Source: Manis javanica (Eukaryota; Chordata; Mammalia; Pholidota; Manidae). From it: DNA of 64,000 nt. Below the pieces are notes generated by a model. That model worked only from the letters and a program-made list of their open reading frames with translations. It searched no databases and was not told the origin of the DNA. The DNA lies in assembly GCF_040802235.1 (NCBI RefSeq), contig NC_133167.1:95776001-95840000 (forward strand), in the 5' to 3' direction. Position 1 is the first letter of the stretch. Each line of letters begins with the position of its first letter. The translations under genes were made by a program, and so were the position numbers. Below, one piece after another: positions 23,718 through 37,143 of the stretch.

Positions 23718-26715
23718 ATGTTATCATAAATGTTATCCATCAAAAATGGAGTCAATACATCAGGAACCCCATGTTTCTTTATTTCCAGCCATCTTTTATC
23801 TGTTGTCATAAGCTTTTGTTTTGTGGGATTCCTATTCTTTAAAGATTTTCTGCTTACTATGTGGAACATTGTAGGATTTGTCTCTATTCCTTGATCTATC
23901 GTTCACAACATACTCCTTTTTATTCTTTTTTTTCTTTCTCATTGTTGTGTCTGTAGTATGTTCACATAGTTACCATGTTATCTGATACATTTTCATGGTA
24001 AAATAAAGGCAGCTCTGTGCAGACCAGCTTTTTTCTCAAATACACTAGATGAACTGTCTTTGACACGCTTCCCATTAATTAGAAAACTATGTATCATCTC
24101 CTATGAGCTGTCATTTGAAGATTAGTTATTATTCCACCCCCTTTTCCAAATTTCTTTTCTGACCCCTCTGCTCAGGCTCCGTCAATAGCTGTCTTTACTC
24201 CCTTATCCACACCCCCATGTAAGTGCACCAGTGCAATGCTGCCACCTTCAGGCTCCAGGTTACATACAACTGGAAATTATAAATAGATGCCTTCCTTGAA
24301 AGGAATTACGTTATTTCCCAATAAAGTGTAAATTAAGTTAGGTTCAAAAACAGTATTCCTAGGGTTCATGCTCTCCTTCTAATTTCTAACTGTTTTTCTA
24401 GCCTTTTGAGTTTAGCATATGTTTTGCATGGTCCTCGGTAAGCAGTCAGTGCACCCTTGGTGTTCTCACATCTGTCTGATTCCTCCCTTGTTATGACTTA
24501 GGGACTGGCCTTTGGAAGGTTATGCATTTGGCTCCAGGTGACCTATGCTCTCTTGTCTGTGGACTCCCAAATATTTACTTGCATATTCTGGAAAACTCTT
24601 TCGCTACCCGGTGCCCTAGGAATATCAGCTATAGGGACAGAGACAATCACGATTCAGGATTTTATGCTGATGCAGTGTGTCTCCTTTCTAGAATATACTT
24701 CTCTTCACTTTTCCACATCCTCCTCATGATTCTCATCTTAAATCCCCACTCTGCTCTAAGCCCAATTCCCCAGGAAGCCTATCATCACATTAATCTCTCC
24801 TTCTCAGAAATGAGTATAATTGAACGCTTAATTGTTTTCTGGTTGCTTCAGTTGTGCTCATTTAGATTTATGATTATTTTTAAAGCTATTGAAGCAAACA
24901 CTTCTTTCATTTTCTCCAAATTTTCTAGCGCAATAGAGGACACCGAGTAAGTACTCAAGAACTCCATTAGTGTTCTTTATGTTAGGTGCATCTAAGCATT
25001 TGGTAAAAATGAGAACTAACATAGTTATCCCTTTCTCATTCCTTAGAAGGACATAGAGGAAAAGTAATATTAATCTTGAGCACTAACTCTTCATAAAAAT
25101 AACCTGGCAATATGCTATATTATTCTTAGTACATACAAATGTAGGTAGCTTTTGCTTTACACAGTAGTGCATAGTTGTAAAAATGTACAAATTGAAACCA
25201 TGCAAAACAATCTTAATAACTGGAAAAATTATGCTTGTCCAATGACCTTTAATGTTTTTATCAAAATAAACACTCTTACTATCGGTTATAATATACAGGG
25301 AAATAAAAAATTTAAAAAAACAGTAAAATGTGTGCATTTTGTATATTGTAATTTAAAAGAGAAAATCAAGAAGTGAAGTATTTTATTTCTTTGCAAAAAA
25401 AGAAACCTTAAGAGTAGTTTGAACAGTGCTTACTTTCTTCTCACTGTATAGTTCATGATATGGAACAAGCATCTTTGCTGTGCCTTGGAGAACTATAATA
25501 CTCCATTCCAAGTTTGGACCACCTTATTTATTTATCTGTTACACACTCAGTGTTACAAAATATCTCCAAGAGTTCCTTGAAAGTGAAGTTATTTGTCAGC
25601 ATCACTTCCTCTAGGGCACTTTCATCCCTTTTCTCACAACCACATTCCTCATTTGTGTCTGTAAATTCACCTTTCACAGACTTCCTCTGCCTCCATCTCC
25701 AGTCTTTGGAGTAGCAAAAATGTCAGCATTCCTGTTACCAGCTAGTTTTTCTGTGACCCCACTTTTGTTTGGTGTGAATCTCACTTCCTGTGTTACCACA
25801 TCTTGTGTCTTTGCTGCACTCTTATCTTTATAGGTGAAATCTCTCTTCCAATGACCTTTTTGCAAAATATAATACGGGTTTATCACTGGGAGACACACTT
25901 TGCTGTCCATGCAGGAACTGACTAACGTGCACAGTGATCAATTACCCACAGATTTCAGAAGTGATGTTATTGGTCACTGATTAGGATGTGAATCTTCAAT
26001 ATAAGTAGAGATTGGTGGACTGAAGGACGAGCAGCTAAGTGTGTACTTTATGCAATTCTTCATGGTTAACATAAAGCAGTAACAGACTTGAACAGTGGTG
26101 CTGGGGGACTTAACGAAAAAGCGGTAACTGAAATGTGTGTACATCTGGACTATGCAAAATGAGATTGCTTGTCCTTGGTTGCAATACTTTTTAGATTGGT
26201 CATTCTGTAATTTCCAGGAATAAGCTTCTTTCTCTTCTACAAATTCTAAGATAATTGATCACCTCGTTTTATTTAAATATCTACTTTTTCCTGGTGAACT
26301 TCTATTTACTGAAATGCTTAACATTTAAAGAAAATGCATAGCATGCAAAGAAAACACCAGTTCTCTTTTTACTTTCTCAATATTTATTTTAGCTCAGCAC
26401 ATAAACTGGGTGCCATGCCACCTATTCTGTTATTCCAATATCGGCACAACTTTCTTCATAAGCTGAAGCACCTGTTTACTTAAATAAATTCTAACTTCCC
26501 ACATTTGCATAAAAAATCCAGTTATCCTGTTATTTCTATCTAAATTGTATCTCTCATGTTAAGTGTTTCCAAGAATCACCTGATTTGGGGGACAATTGTC
26601 TTAAAATTTCAAAGCAAATGTCACCTAATTTATTTTCCAGTCTTAGTTTATTGTTCTCATCACGAGACTCGTCAATATGTTGGCAAGGACATTTTCCTTG
26701 CTAAAATGAAGAGTA
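23718..26715. other. Unassigned intergenic DNA
   Basis: About 3 kb without a supported gene. The longest open frame (24522-24950, plus, 142 codons) has neither a known domain nor compositional signs of coding. No splice-flanked exon is evident. Confidence 0.45.
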
Positions 26716-26870
26716 GCGGTATGGAGTCGTTGCAGGCATGGTCATCTGGAATTCGGGTGATCTGAATTCTACTCCTAGCTCTTTCTGAGCAGAAACTCAA
26801 TTTTCCTGAGCATCTGCTTCCTTATCTGTAAAATGATGTTCATTTGGGAAGGGAAGGAGTCTATAAAGTA
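26716..26870 (+). repeat. MIR SINE fragment
   Basis: The order 'tctggaattcgggtgatct', 'tctactcctagctctttct', 'ctcaattttcctgagcatc' and 'ttccttatctgtaaaatga' is the forward MIR core. Confidence 0.75.
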
Positions 26871-27261
26871 GACAAGTTCTATATTTCATTGACTCTGTAT
26901 CCTATCCTGATTGAAGTTACCTTTTCCTGTGATACCTAAAATTTTTCTTTAGTATCAATCTTGAAAACATGTGCTTATCTCTAAAATATCTCTAGTAGCC
27001 TCTTCATCTCAACGAGGAATATGAACATGTTGACTTTGAGATGTATGCCCGGCCCCCACAATAATCTCAATTATTCTAAGCACTCCTCACATTCAAAATA
27101 TAGCATATAAGATAATAATCCAGTCTGTTCCCAAAAAATGAATCATATAAGTTAAGATTAATTCTGATATAACCAGACAATCACATATTGTTAAGTTGTG
27201 TGGCCCCGTTGATTCTGACACAATCAATAGAAAACACACATTTTTTCTTTTGTTTCACTTA

Positions 27262-27660
27262 GGACATTGTATCAGAGGCTATAATCAGAAAGACAGATTC
27301 CTCAACAAATATTTACAACAGAAGGAATTTATTGCAGAGATTTCATTTTACATGGACGAGGAGGGCTAGGAAGGTAATGGTGAGTAATCCCGGATATTAG
27401 GACCAGCACGAAGCCATCACCACTCGGAAGCAGGAAAACACAGAAAAGGTAACTGTTACCACAGGGCAAGGGCCAGAGCCACATCCAAATGCAGCTGAAT
27501 CATGGCAGGACTGTCCCCGGGGAGCTGGAACCGCAGAGAAGGAACGGCCCCACCATGTTGACGCTGGAGGAGGGGGGGAGGAAAACACCCTTGCTTTCTC
27601 CTCTCTGGCTGCACCCCTCAAGCCCTGTGATCCTACGATTTCTAGCAGTTCCTTAAATCA
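27262..27660 (-). repeat. Possible degraded LTR
   Basis: A GC-richer block with AATAAA on the minus strand (complement of 'ggaatttattgcagag' near 27333-27348) close to its left edge, as expected for a minus-oriented LTR. No clean TG...CA ends or duplication were found. The minus frame at 27397-27621 lies inside it and is probably incidental. Confidence 0.3.
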
Positions 27661-27829
27661 GCTCGTACTTCCTAGAAAAATGATCAGATTCTACAATGAG
27701 TTCCTCAAAAGGACTCTTTACATTTCCGTTCATGCTGCACCTTACACAGTTGCTGAACGTCACATTCAACAATGGCTAAGCATGAGCTATGTCATGTATG
27801 TTTCATCTTCAATCATGTATTTCCATATT

Positions 27830-28260
27830 TTGTGCTTGTTTTTTTTTCCTGAGACATAATTGACAGATGTCCACCAATGTTGTTGATACATAGTGAATGT
27901 ATGTCATCATGAAATAAGAGTGATACAGTTTTACTGTTTTAAATTTCATTTTTATACAAATGTATATATGTTCATTTATACAATTCACATATAATAAAAT
28001 TTGTCTTTCTAAGGTATATAATTCAGTGAGTTTTGTTACCATCACCACTATCCAATCCCAAAACATTGTCATGACTCCCCACAGAAAACCTGTATGCATT
28101 AGCTGTCATTCCCGACCCTCCCTTCTACCCAGTCTCTGGGACCCACTCACTTGTTTTCGGACTTCAGAATTGACCTATTCTGTAGAATTCACATACATGG
28201 AATCATACAATATATGGCCTCTTGTGTCTAATTTCTTTCAATTAGCATAATGTTTGGTTT
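27830..28260 (-). repeat. Old L1 3'UTR fragment
   Basis: A poly-T start at 27839-27848, then 'gagacataattgacagatg', 'caattcacatataataaaa', 'ttgttaccatcaccactat' and 'gaattcacatacatggaat' is the complement of an old L1 3' region. The two open frames in opposite strands here are incidental. Confidence 0.75.
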
Positions 28261-30079
28261 ATCTCTGGAAATCTCCTTTTCTAGTTTTATGATTTGATCT
28301 TTATAATTATTGTCTTTTATCATTTAAAAGAAAGCCTTTTATACAATAACATGGGCTTTTAATTTGATGGCTCTTATAATAACCTCAAATTATACCTATA
28401 TGATTTTATCCTGATAGTATGTGCTGTGATACGGAGATTAAAAAATTGAAAATTAAATTGAAAATAGAACAATAAGAGAAATATTTAAAAAATTATAAAT
28501 ATTAACAGGCCTCTTTCAAATCTTTATCTGTTCTCTGTAATGGAGGGAAGATATATATATTGATATAATAATACATTATAATATGTTAATATGTAGAATA
28601 TATAAACATTGTTATTATATAGAGTAATTTTCTTTTTAATTAGTTGAATCAGATTAATATATCAAATTACTTCTTATCAAAAGATACCCTGAGTTTCCAT
28701 ATTTTTTTTTCATAAATTGTAAAATGGCATTAAATAAGCTATATATTTATAGGAATGGTTACCAGGCATGGTAGTAAATTTGAACTTTGAGGGGAAAATG
28801 TAGGGTTAAAACAGCATTATGTCACTAAACATTTATTCAGGAGTTCTTTTAACACACACTTCAAAGAGTCCTTAAAGTTATCAATGATAACAATTCCTCA
28901 TCTTTTCATAAAACTTAACATAAGTTTTATGCTCAAATTTGCATCCAAATATGAAGAAATAATTCTATAAAAAGTAAAAAATACAATCAATCTAAATTAC
29001 ATTGTTCTCTCTTCTCTGTTTGAAAATGTTTATTGAACTATGGCCATGACATTACAAGATTATCCTAAAATTGAATCAATAAATGAAATCTCTGTATGCA
29101 AATAAGTCACAAAATAGCATTTGCTTATACAACAAAACATTATTACAACAGTGTTATGTAGTCCCGTATTTTGGCTCATTGATTTGGTTCCCTGCTCACT
29201 TTCATATGCACATCTGCTGACATAAGATTTATCATCCATCTTTTAATTAAATTGTTGAAGCATGATGGAGGAGTCATGATTGCAAGAATAATGATTGCAT
29301 TTTATTCTCTTATTGGGCTAATTTTAGGACAGTTTGAAAACTTTCTTGGAGATAAAAGCCTAATTGAAACTTACTAAAGTTTGCAAAGATGTTAATATTT
29401 TTTTATATTAATCCCAGGAGTATATTTTATATAACTGGCATTTTTCATATTTCCTGTGTTATAGCTTATAAAATTTCAACTAGTTTATTACTCATAAATT
29501 ATAAAACCTCAAAGCCATAATAGACTCAGTGGTCATATAGTTGTAGAAAGATCTATACCTACCATCAAAGGCAACTGGATGCTTGTTCTTTGTAAAATAT
29601 TTTTATGCATAAAAATTCTCTAGTTCTTTGACCAGTCTTTTCAATATAGATGATAGTTTTGGCATATTATTATATCCACTATAACACTCAATATGCATAA
29701 ATGGTGAAGCTGGAGGCACCTATGGATAAAAGAATTAGGTGCCTCTCTGCTCTCTGGGGGCTCAAAAATTGCCGTTTTACTGATATCATTCTTGCAGCCA
29801 CAACCCCACCTTATACCTAACTGGAATCAGATGGATTCTGAGATTTTATCCAGTTTATCTCTTCATCCTGCTATCCTAATTTTTTTCTAGTCACATGGTA
29901 TCTTTGTTGATCATGCTTTAGATGAATTCAGATTCAACAAATTCTTTCTGCACAGCATAATGGAAACAGACAGGCAATGTTGGGGGGAATGACGCGTGGT
30001 CTCTTGTCAATAAGGATTCCTGATTTTCTAGGTAAATAGACATGTTTAAAAGTATCTTTAACATTATGAAGACTGAAAT
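28261..30079. other. Unassigned AT-rich intergenic DNA
   Basis: Extremely AT-rich, with TA-rich runs near 28550-28620. No coding potential seen. Confidence 0.5.
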
Positions 30080-30212
30080 TAGTGCTACGGTAAAATTGGA
30101 TTTTACTTCCAACTGTACCATTTAACATTATGACCTTGAGTAAGATAGTAAATCTCTGAAAGCCTTCATCTCCTGATTTGTAAATGAGATAACCTATGCA
30201 AACCACTTGATC
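30080..30212 (+). repeat. MIR SINE fragment
   Basis: 'atgaccttgagtaagatag', 'taaatctctgaaagccttc' and 'ctcctgatttgtaaatgag' follow the forward MIR core. Confidence 0.65.
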
Positions 30213-31978
30213 TGGTGTCTGTCACACTTCTGGAAAAAAAAAAAGCCACTCTTAGCTACTTGTTATTTAAATATTAATCTGTATTACTATGAAATCGAGA
30301 ATACTATAGGATGGTATGAAAAATTCCTTCCTCTGTATTGTATGAAATGTCTGTATTTTATAAGTAACCAAATTTTTATTGTGTGTATTAGAAACACATA
30401 GATATAGAAATGATAGGGGAGATTCATGGGTTTATCATGATTTTTCACATGCATTCATATTTCTCTCTACCTATCCAATACCAGCCTGCCACCTGTTATT
30501 GCCTTTACCCATAGGAAATCTCCACCAATGCTGTCATTTATTCAACAAAAACACAGTACAATTTTACTATGTGCTAGGACTAGATATAGAAATGGATGAG
30601 TCTAAATTTGTGTCCTTATAGTCTTGGTGGGAGAGTAATAAAAATGTAAACCAAACACTGGTCATGCACATGTGCTGGTTCTGGGAACCTTTCAGGTGAT
30701 TGTTGAAATAACTGCCTCCAAGTGCTTGGAGTTTCTGGTTGACTAATGACTTTCCCTTGTCTCCTTCCCTCATTCTCCAGCCATTCTGCCAATACAGGAC
30801 AGTTCAGAATTTTTCCTTATCAAAGCTATTTCCTCCTAAGCAGGGGTTATTTCCTACTTCATGCTATGCTGAGATCTGATCCAGGGTATAGGGCTGGAGA
30901 CAATGAGGATGAAAATACCATCTTCAAAGCATTTGCTCCAGGTAGAGTTTTGCAGTGTCTCCAGGCAATGGGCAACTGCTGTCCTCCAGCAAGGGGATTG
31001 CTTATGCCAACCTCGAGAGTTCTGATGGTTAAAAATTCTCAGGCTTGTTCATACAATGCCATATTTCAAGGCTTATGTGCAGATAGTTTACTTGGAAAGT
31101 GATTTCAGGTAGCAAGAGACAGGGGGCAGTGGAAGTGAAAGAGGGAAAGGATGAAAGACAACACAAAGATGTATCATCAAGGAAGCCATGGCTGGAGGAG
31201 ACTGATGCTCAATCCTGTAAGGCCACGTGGCTTTTATGAAAGACTCAGAATGATCTTCCAGGATGACAAAACGGAAGCATCTCTCCATCGGCTCTCATCT
31301 CCCAGTCGTCAAGGGTCTCCCGTTGTGTTCATGTATCTGAGGGTATCTCATACCCTGGCGTGAGGCACGCCCAGAGACACTAAGTGAGAACTACGTGGGA
31401 CAGTCTGAGCTGAGGCTTTGCCCAATGCGCCAGTGTAAAGCTTGGAGGGATTGATCATTAAATGTGTGGCTGAAGGGCTGTGTGTGTGGAGATTTGGGTT
31501 GAACAGAGAGAGGTGTCTGAGTGTGCTATATAATGAAGGGGTGTGGTCCTATTCACCATTTCCCACTATATGATACATATTCCCTAGTATCACTTGTATT
31601 CTTACTCCTTATACAACTTTCATGAGTACTTGTTTTGTCTTACAAAAAATATATAAGCTCTTCCAAGGCCAAGATTTATTTTTTTTACATATTTAAATTC
31701 TAGTTCACCTGGCAATATGCTATGTTCCCTATAGTAGCATGTTAATTAAATATATAACTATATATGATATATAGGTTCATATAAATGTTATATAATGTAT
31801 ACAGAAGCATGCTGATTAAATGTGCAATTAATATATTTCCAACAGCTCAGATATTTTACTTCCCAAATAATTCACTTTAAGAAACTTTTTAAAAATATAT
31901 ATTTCCTGTTCAACTAGGCCATAATCCTAACACTTTAATAGAAACACTTTTTTCTTTGCATATGTTAACTGTTGTGAT
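30213..31978. other. Unassigned intergenic DNA
   Basis: No supported gene. Short frames on both strands (30379-30621, 30746-31102, 31151-31363) show no domains. The stretch 31740-31860 is TA-rich. Confidence 0.45.
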
Positions 31979-32528
31979 CATACTGTTACTGGAGACAGGT
32001 TCTTGGTCTCCTTACAGGAAAGAATTCAAGAACGAATACAAAAGTGTTTAAGCTTTAGGAGTTTATTGAAAAATCAGAGTTTGAAGAAAAGCAAAAACAC
32101 ACACTTGAGTTGCACGTGGGCAGATTCAAGAGGGAGATGCCCGATGATACAATATGGAGCTTTCTTATGTAAAGGGAGATGAATATTTACTAAGAGGAAA
32201 TAGAGTTCAAAGGGAACAGGCAGTCCTCTCTGAGTTCTGGCTTACTCCACTCTCACGCAGGATGGGGGAATTTTTGGCTGTATTTGTTTTGTTTTTCTCT
32301 GGAACTGTTGGGGCAGCCGTCCCCTGACAAGGGGTGTCAAATTCACAATGCCAGTGTCATGGTGATGACAGAATAATGCATTTTCAGTTGATATTTGAGT
32401 CAACCTCTCCATATTGGAGCCAGCCAGCCCCAGCCCGTTTGTTACCTGCATTCTCCACATTCCGCTTAAGCCGTTCAAGTACCCATTTCCCACTCTGGCT
32501 GACTACCTACTCTAACAAAGCCACATAC
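31979..32528 (-). mobile_element. Solo LTR (gammaretrovirus-like), 540 bp, with 5-bp duplication
   Basis: The LTR spans 31984-32523 with TG...CA termini and is flanked by CATAC on both sides (31979-31983 and 32524-32528). That is the short duplication made by a retroviral integrase. On the minus strand AATAAA is the complement of 32062-32067, about 80 nt from the 3' terminus, followed by a U5 with 'gaattctttcctgtaagg'. No internal retroviral genes remain, so it is a solo LTR left by homologous recombination. The frames on both strands within it are incidental. Confidence 0.8.
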
Positions 32529-35040
32529 TTAACTTTGTGTTCTTGAAAGTAGAAATATTAAATAGGAATTAATTAGCACTTTTAAAAAATAGTAAGCATA
32601 TTTACCATAACATTTTAATCTGCAAGCATCCGAACATAATAATAGTGAACAGTTAGGATAATTAATACACTAAATAATTAGTTACCATGTCAAATGGAAG
32701 AGAGTTGTGACTTAAGTAATCTCTAAAATCATTTATCTTTGACTTTGAAATATATTAAAAAACAGTGTCTTGCATTTAGGTAAATTCAAGGGCTTTTGCT
32801 TAAACTGATATTAAAATATGTTTTTTCTTAAATTAAGAATAGACCTTGTAAAAGTGATATCCATTATTACTGTTGAAAGGAATTTAAGATTCAAAGCCAC
32901 ACTGAGGGTAATCCATGCTTAAATAATTGTGGCCATATGTAATTTCCCTGTTTCTTTCATTTTTTTTTTGCAAGTAGATAGAGATGTAGACAGACCTAAT
33001 AACGAACTCATTTTTAGATACCCAAACTTATGGTTTAATCTACAGTAAAAATCTTTCCACTATCATTCTGTCATGAGTGTAAGGTTGAATTTTTCAGAAG
33101 TTATATGATGTGTGATGTCACAACAGATTAAATGCACAAACAGTATGAGAATAAGGCTGTCTTCTATTAAGCCAGACATTAAGAAGACAGGCAAAAATGT
33201 AAAACAATGTCACTCTTTCACTAATATTTTTAAAACATCTTAATCTTTAAATATTCCATATATGTCCCCCTTTTTCTACCCTTTATGCATTCATTTAGAT
33301 ATAATTCTAATGAGTAAGATGATTTTTGTTAGTAATAAAATCAATGTAGATTAAACAGCATTAACTAATAAATTAGGGTACTTAAATTTAGAGCTTTCTG
33401 GTAAGTCCTGGTTTTAGCCCAGAGAAATATCCTCTGACATGTTTCTTATTAATTTAGTTCCTGGAATATATGATGAACTCTTGCAGGAAGCCAACTGACT
33501 TTGTCACAATATTCTACCAATATAACTTAACGAATGATTATAATTCTAGTTAAAGACTTATTTTTGTTAATATGATAAAAACTCACACTTAGCTCAGAAC
33601 TTGTGTTTTCTTTTTTTAAACTATCCATTCTTTCCTTGGAAACAACAAAAATGAACATTTAATGAAATACAATTACTGGTATGTGAATACAAGCATCTAA
33701 GTTTGCTTTTGATGAGTTTAAGAAATAAATTGGGAAGTAAGTTGTGCACCTGGAGATTCAGTATATAATTTACTCATTAATTTTAAAAGTTCAATTCAAC
33801 CTTTTACATATAAATTCAAAGGAAAAGATAATTGAAACAAAGAAAAAGATAAGTTAAATTGGTCACTTGTATCCCAATAAAGTGCAGCATTTTTAAGCCA
33901 TGAGAGCCACAAATAAAAATAGCATTGTTAAGTAAGTATTCTGCAACTAATTTACCTCTGTCTAAGCTCAGACAGTTTGTTTGGCATAACAAAGATAGTG
34001 AAATTATCTCTTCTGCTCACCTGGCTTCATGGATTCCGTTCCGGTGTTTTTCTGGCTCTGTGGAACACATCTTCAATTATTTGAGAATCTCAGACATACT
34101 CTCTACACACTTCTCTGACCCTTTTGGATTCTTTTTCCTTTAAAAAAAAATGTCTACAAATGGCTTGAATTAAATAGCTTTGGTAATTTGCCATTATTCC
34201 TACCTTTCTTTTATATCATTCCATTAAGATCAATTGCATTTTCTTAGTGAGTCTAGGAACCCTGGAAGCATTTTGCCAAAAAATCAGCCAGACTTTGGAG
34301 TTTAACCTCAGAGCATCTGAGATACAAGAATTCAAGAAAAAAGTGCCCTCCTCCCTTCCTACCCACAGTGGCCCCCCACTTACTCACAGTGAACAGGTCT
34401 TTGAAGCCACGTGTCTGGCCTTGACATATGCTCCGCTGGCCTCTCCAGAGGAACTCTCCTTTCCTACTTGGAACATGCTGAACAAATAAGCAAGATGCTG
34501 TTTGCGACAGCCAAATGTTCAACATACAATCAAACCATATGCTGGAGGTTGTTTCTGAAAACATCCCAAACACAAACATAGGTTCTAAAATGTAATTGCT
34601 CAGGTGCCTAATCTTTAGTACTATAATTCCATTTGGTGAATCTTATACTAGACTATTTGCTAACACTGTATTTCAAATATTAATTTATATTGACTTCAGT
34701 AGAAATTCTAGGGAAGAAATCAAACAATAATGACAAGATCATATGCAAAGGGTTTTTATAAACACCACCAAATTATATGAATAAGTTACATGAATAAGTG
34801 TTTTAATACTATGGGAAGTGATATTAGGTTGAGGTTTAACAATATTTCATAAAAATAATCTAATTCCTGCTGATTACACATAGTACTTCCAATATTTTAG
34901 TTATTAAGATACAGATTTAAAATAATTGAATGTAATTTCTCATAATATACAAAATCACTTTTATTCTGGATTATTTCTAGGACCCTGTGGGTAAAATTGC
35001 AATATTTCCAGAATCTCTCACCAGGCCTTAGTGCATCTCC
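32529..35040. other. Unassigned intergenic DNA
   Basis: Mostly AT-rich. The opposite-strand frames at 34247-34489 and 34253-34579 sit in a locally GC-richer patch but show no recognisable domain. Confidence 0.45.
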
Positions 35041-35262
35041 AAATCAATAGGTGTTTTCAAGGGGGAACGAGGGCATATCAGGACCAGAGAGCTTGGGTGG
35101 GACCCCGTTTTTTGCAGCCAGGTCACAAGAGACACAGGTGAGCAGAAGTGGACAACTGCTTGTATGCAATAAATGGGTTTCTCCCACTTTAGTTCTCTCT
35201 TTGTCTTATTTTGGTTTCAAAGGTAATTTGCCCCAGGCTGGGAGATAAATTTTCCCCCTGGA
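35041..35262 (+). repeat. LTR fragment, family shared with 47.35 kb
   Basis: It contains 'gcagccaggtcacaagaga', 'gtggacaactgcttgtatg', AATAAA at about 35169-35174, 'ttctctctttgtcttattt' and 'gggagataaattttccccc'. This is typical of the R-U5 part of an ERV1-like LTR. The same order, inverted and with a deletion around AATAAA, occurs at 47344-47500. The family name is not recognised. Confidence 0.6.
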
Positions 35263-35740
35263 GTTATAGACTCATAAAAAACTTATTTTAAATAGGCAAT
35301 GGTTTGAAAAATACTAAAATTACTTATATATACTAACAAATGAATTTGTTTAGGAAAATGAAAAAGGGCAGCTGGGATTAAATACCAGGGCCTAATATTT
35401 CCAATCATTGGATTTTAAACTGTGTTTCTTGAAGCTCTAGGGGTTTTCCCTTTACACTTTCCTCTGCATGATCCATATGGGCATCTGTGTAATAGTTTGG
35501 GGCAAAAAATGTTGTTATGTGCCTGTATTACATCACATCACTGGGAATGTGGGGCTGAAGTCTCTGCACAATTCCTTCTCCCTGATGGTCTTATCTTCAC
35601 AACGCTGCTGGCCTGTCCCTCCCACAGAAACATGCTGCAAACCTATGCATGTTTCTGAGATAAGGACTGTGCCCATCATTTCTTTCTTCACCCTACCATT
35701 ATTTCCCTAGTGTCTGGTAGAGCAGGAGAGTGCATGTCTG
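35263..35740. other. Unassigned intergenic DNA
   Basis: Nothing recognised. Two overlapping plus-strand frames (35422-35658 and 35468-35710) are unsupported. Confidence 0.4.
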
Positions 35741-35998
35741 GATTCAGTTTAATATTTATTGAGCACTTATGATCACAGTGGGAGTTGATACATAACATTT
35801 ACAATATTAAGCACTCTTCTAAATACTTTGTATGGATTCACTTGTTTCATCTTTATGGTGCTACTGCTATCCTCGTTTTACAAATAAATAACCTGAGGAG
35901 TAGAGAAGTAATCTGCCTACAGTCACACAGCTAACTAAGGTAGGGCAGGGAGTGTCAGCTCAGAACCCATGCTCCCACACACTCTGTGCGGTGTTGGT
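35741..35998 (-). repeat. MIR SINE, nearly full length
   Basis: The + strand reads 'tatttattgagcacttatg', 'gcactcttctaaatacttt', 'tcgttttacaaataaataa', 'cctacagtcacacagctaa' and 'agaacccatgctcccacac', the reverse MIR order. Confidence 0.85.
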
Positions 35999-36084
35999 GC
36001 AGGGAGTACAAACATAAATATAGCTCAGGCTGTTTACTGTTTAATAGGAGGGAAAACAAACATATGTTCAGTATAATGTTAAAT

Positions 36085-36245
36085 GATGATGACATTAGCA
36101 AATATTAAGAGTTTATATGTTCTGAGCTTGTAAGAGTCTCCTTATATGTATTATTTAATCCTCACAATAATCAAAGGATTTTTTCTTCTAGGAAATTAAA
36201 ACTATGTTGCCAAGATGATAAAGAACAGATTAGCACCTGACTGCA
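36085..36245 (-). repeat. MIR fragment
   Basis: 'tctccttatatgtattatt' and 'taatcctcacaataatcaa' followed by a degraded core fit the reverse MIR. Confidence 0.55.
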
Positions 36246-36299
36246 GTTAGCTTAGAGCTGATACGGCTCTGACAGGCCTTATAGTGTTCCTCTCTTGAA

Positions 36300-36700
36300 A
36301 ATTTTAAAAAGTCACAGACCACCAACAGCAGACAAGGCTACTGGGTGACAGTGACAGAGCAGCACAAAACGAGCCCCTTCCAGAATGCTGTTCATTTTTT
36401 GATCAACTTTAATCTGTAGCTTTCATTCATTCTTTTCACCTTCTAGACAACAATTATTATGGTATCTTACCATGGAGCTTCCCTTGCTGACAGCTCCCAG
36501 TCAAATGCAAAACCACACTTGCTGGCATCCTCCCCAAAAAATGAAAAGCAAGTTTAACTCCTATAACATATCTCTCCCAACACCCCGTTACTGGGACTCC
36601 CCACAGCTCCTCCTGGTGAACTATCTTCCTTATCTGCAATGAATCAATAAACCTACCTTTTATTTCAGGTGTGTGTTCGGCAGGTGGATGTTAACAGAAA
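36300..36700 (+). repeat. Possible LTR fragment
   Basis: AATAAA at about 36646-36651 is followed by a T-rich then GT-rich stretch and 'gatgttaaca' near 36687-36696, an arrangement like R-U5 of an LTR. The 5' edge and the target duplication are not resolved, so this is tentative. Confidence 0.3.
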
Positions 36701-37077
36701 CGGAGATTAGTGAATGGCTGAGATTCTCACAGTCGGCCCAGGATGCTAGACTCAGTCATACCGTGCACATTGGAAGCCTCTTGCCATCTCTGCCTGTTAA
36801 GGCATTCAAGGTGTCACCCTGGCCACAGATGGGAGGTAAGTTTCACTCTGAACTGAGCTCTGATTAGTATTTCATTGTGTTTGTTCAGCTCTGGTTTTGT
36901 TTTATTTATTTAGGAACTTGGGAATGAGTTCTTATGGGATGTTTTGGTTGTATGATCAGATTTATACTGTTTTTTGAGTTGTCTGTCTGGCTTTTTAATA
37001 TTCACTTCTATGGTCTGTTTGTTTGGTCTATACGAGGAATAGGCTTTAAGGAGGGGAGGGACAGAGACTTGGTAAGT

Positions 37078-37143
37078 CTGTTCTTAAGACAGCGCTGTGG
37101 AAGGAGGTGTCTGTTCTTAAGACAGCGCTGTGGAAGGAGGTGT
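37078..37143. repeat. Perfect 33-bp tandem duplication
   Basis: The units 37078-37110 and 37111-37143 are identical, each starting 'ctgttcttaagacagcgc'. Perfect identity implies a recent duplication. A palindromic AGCGCT lies in each unit. Confidence 0.95.

Noticed and set aside
24522-24950. 142-codon plus-strand frame as a novel gene
   Set aside because: A single open frame in AT-rich intergenic DNA, without a recognised domain, promoter or splice context. Length alone is within chance for 64 kb.
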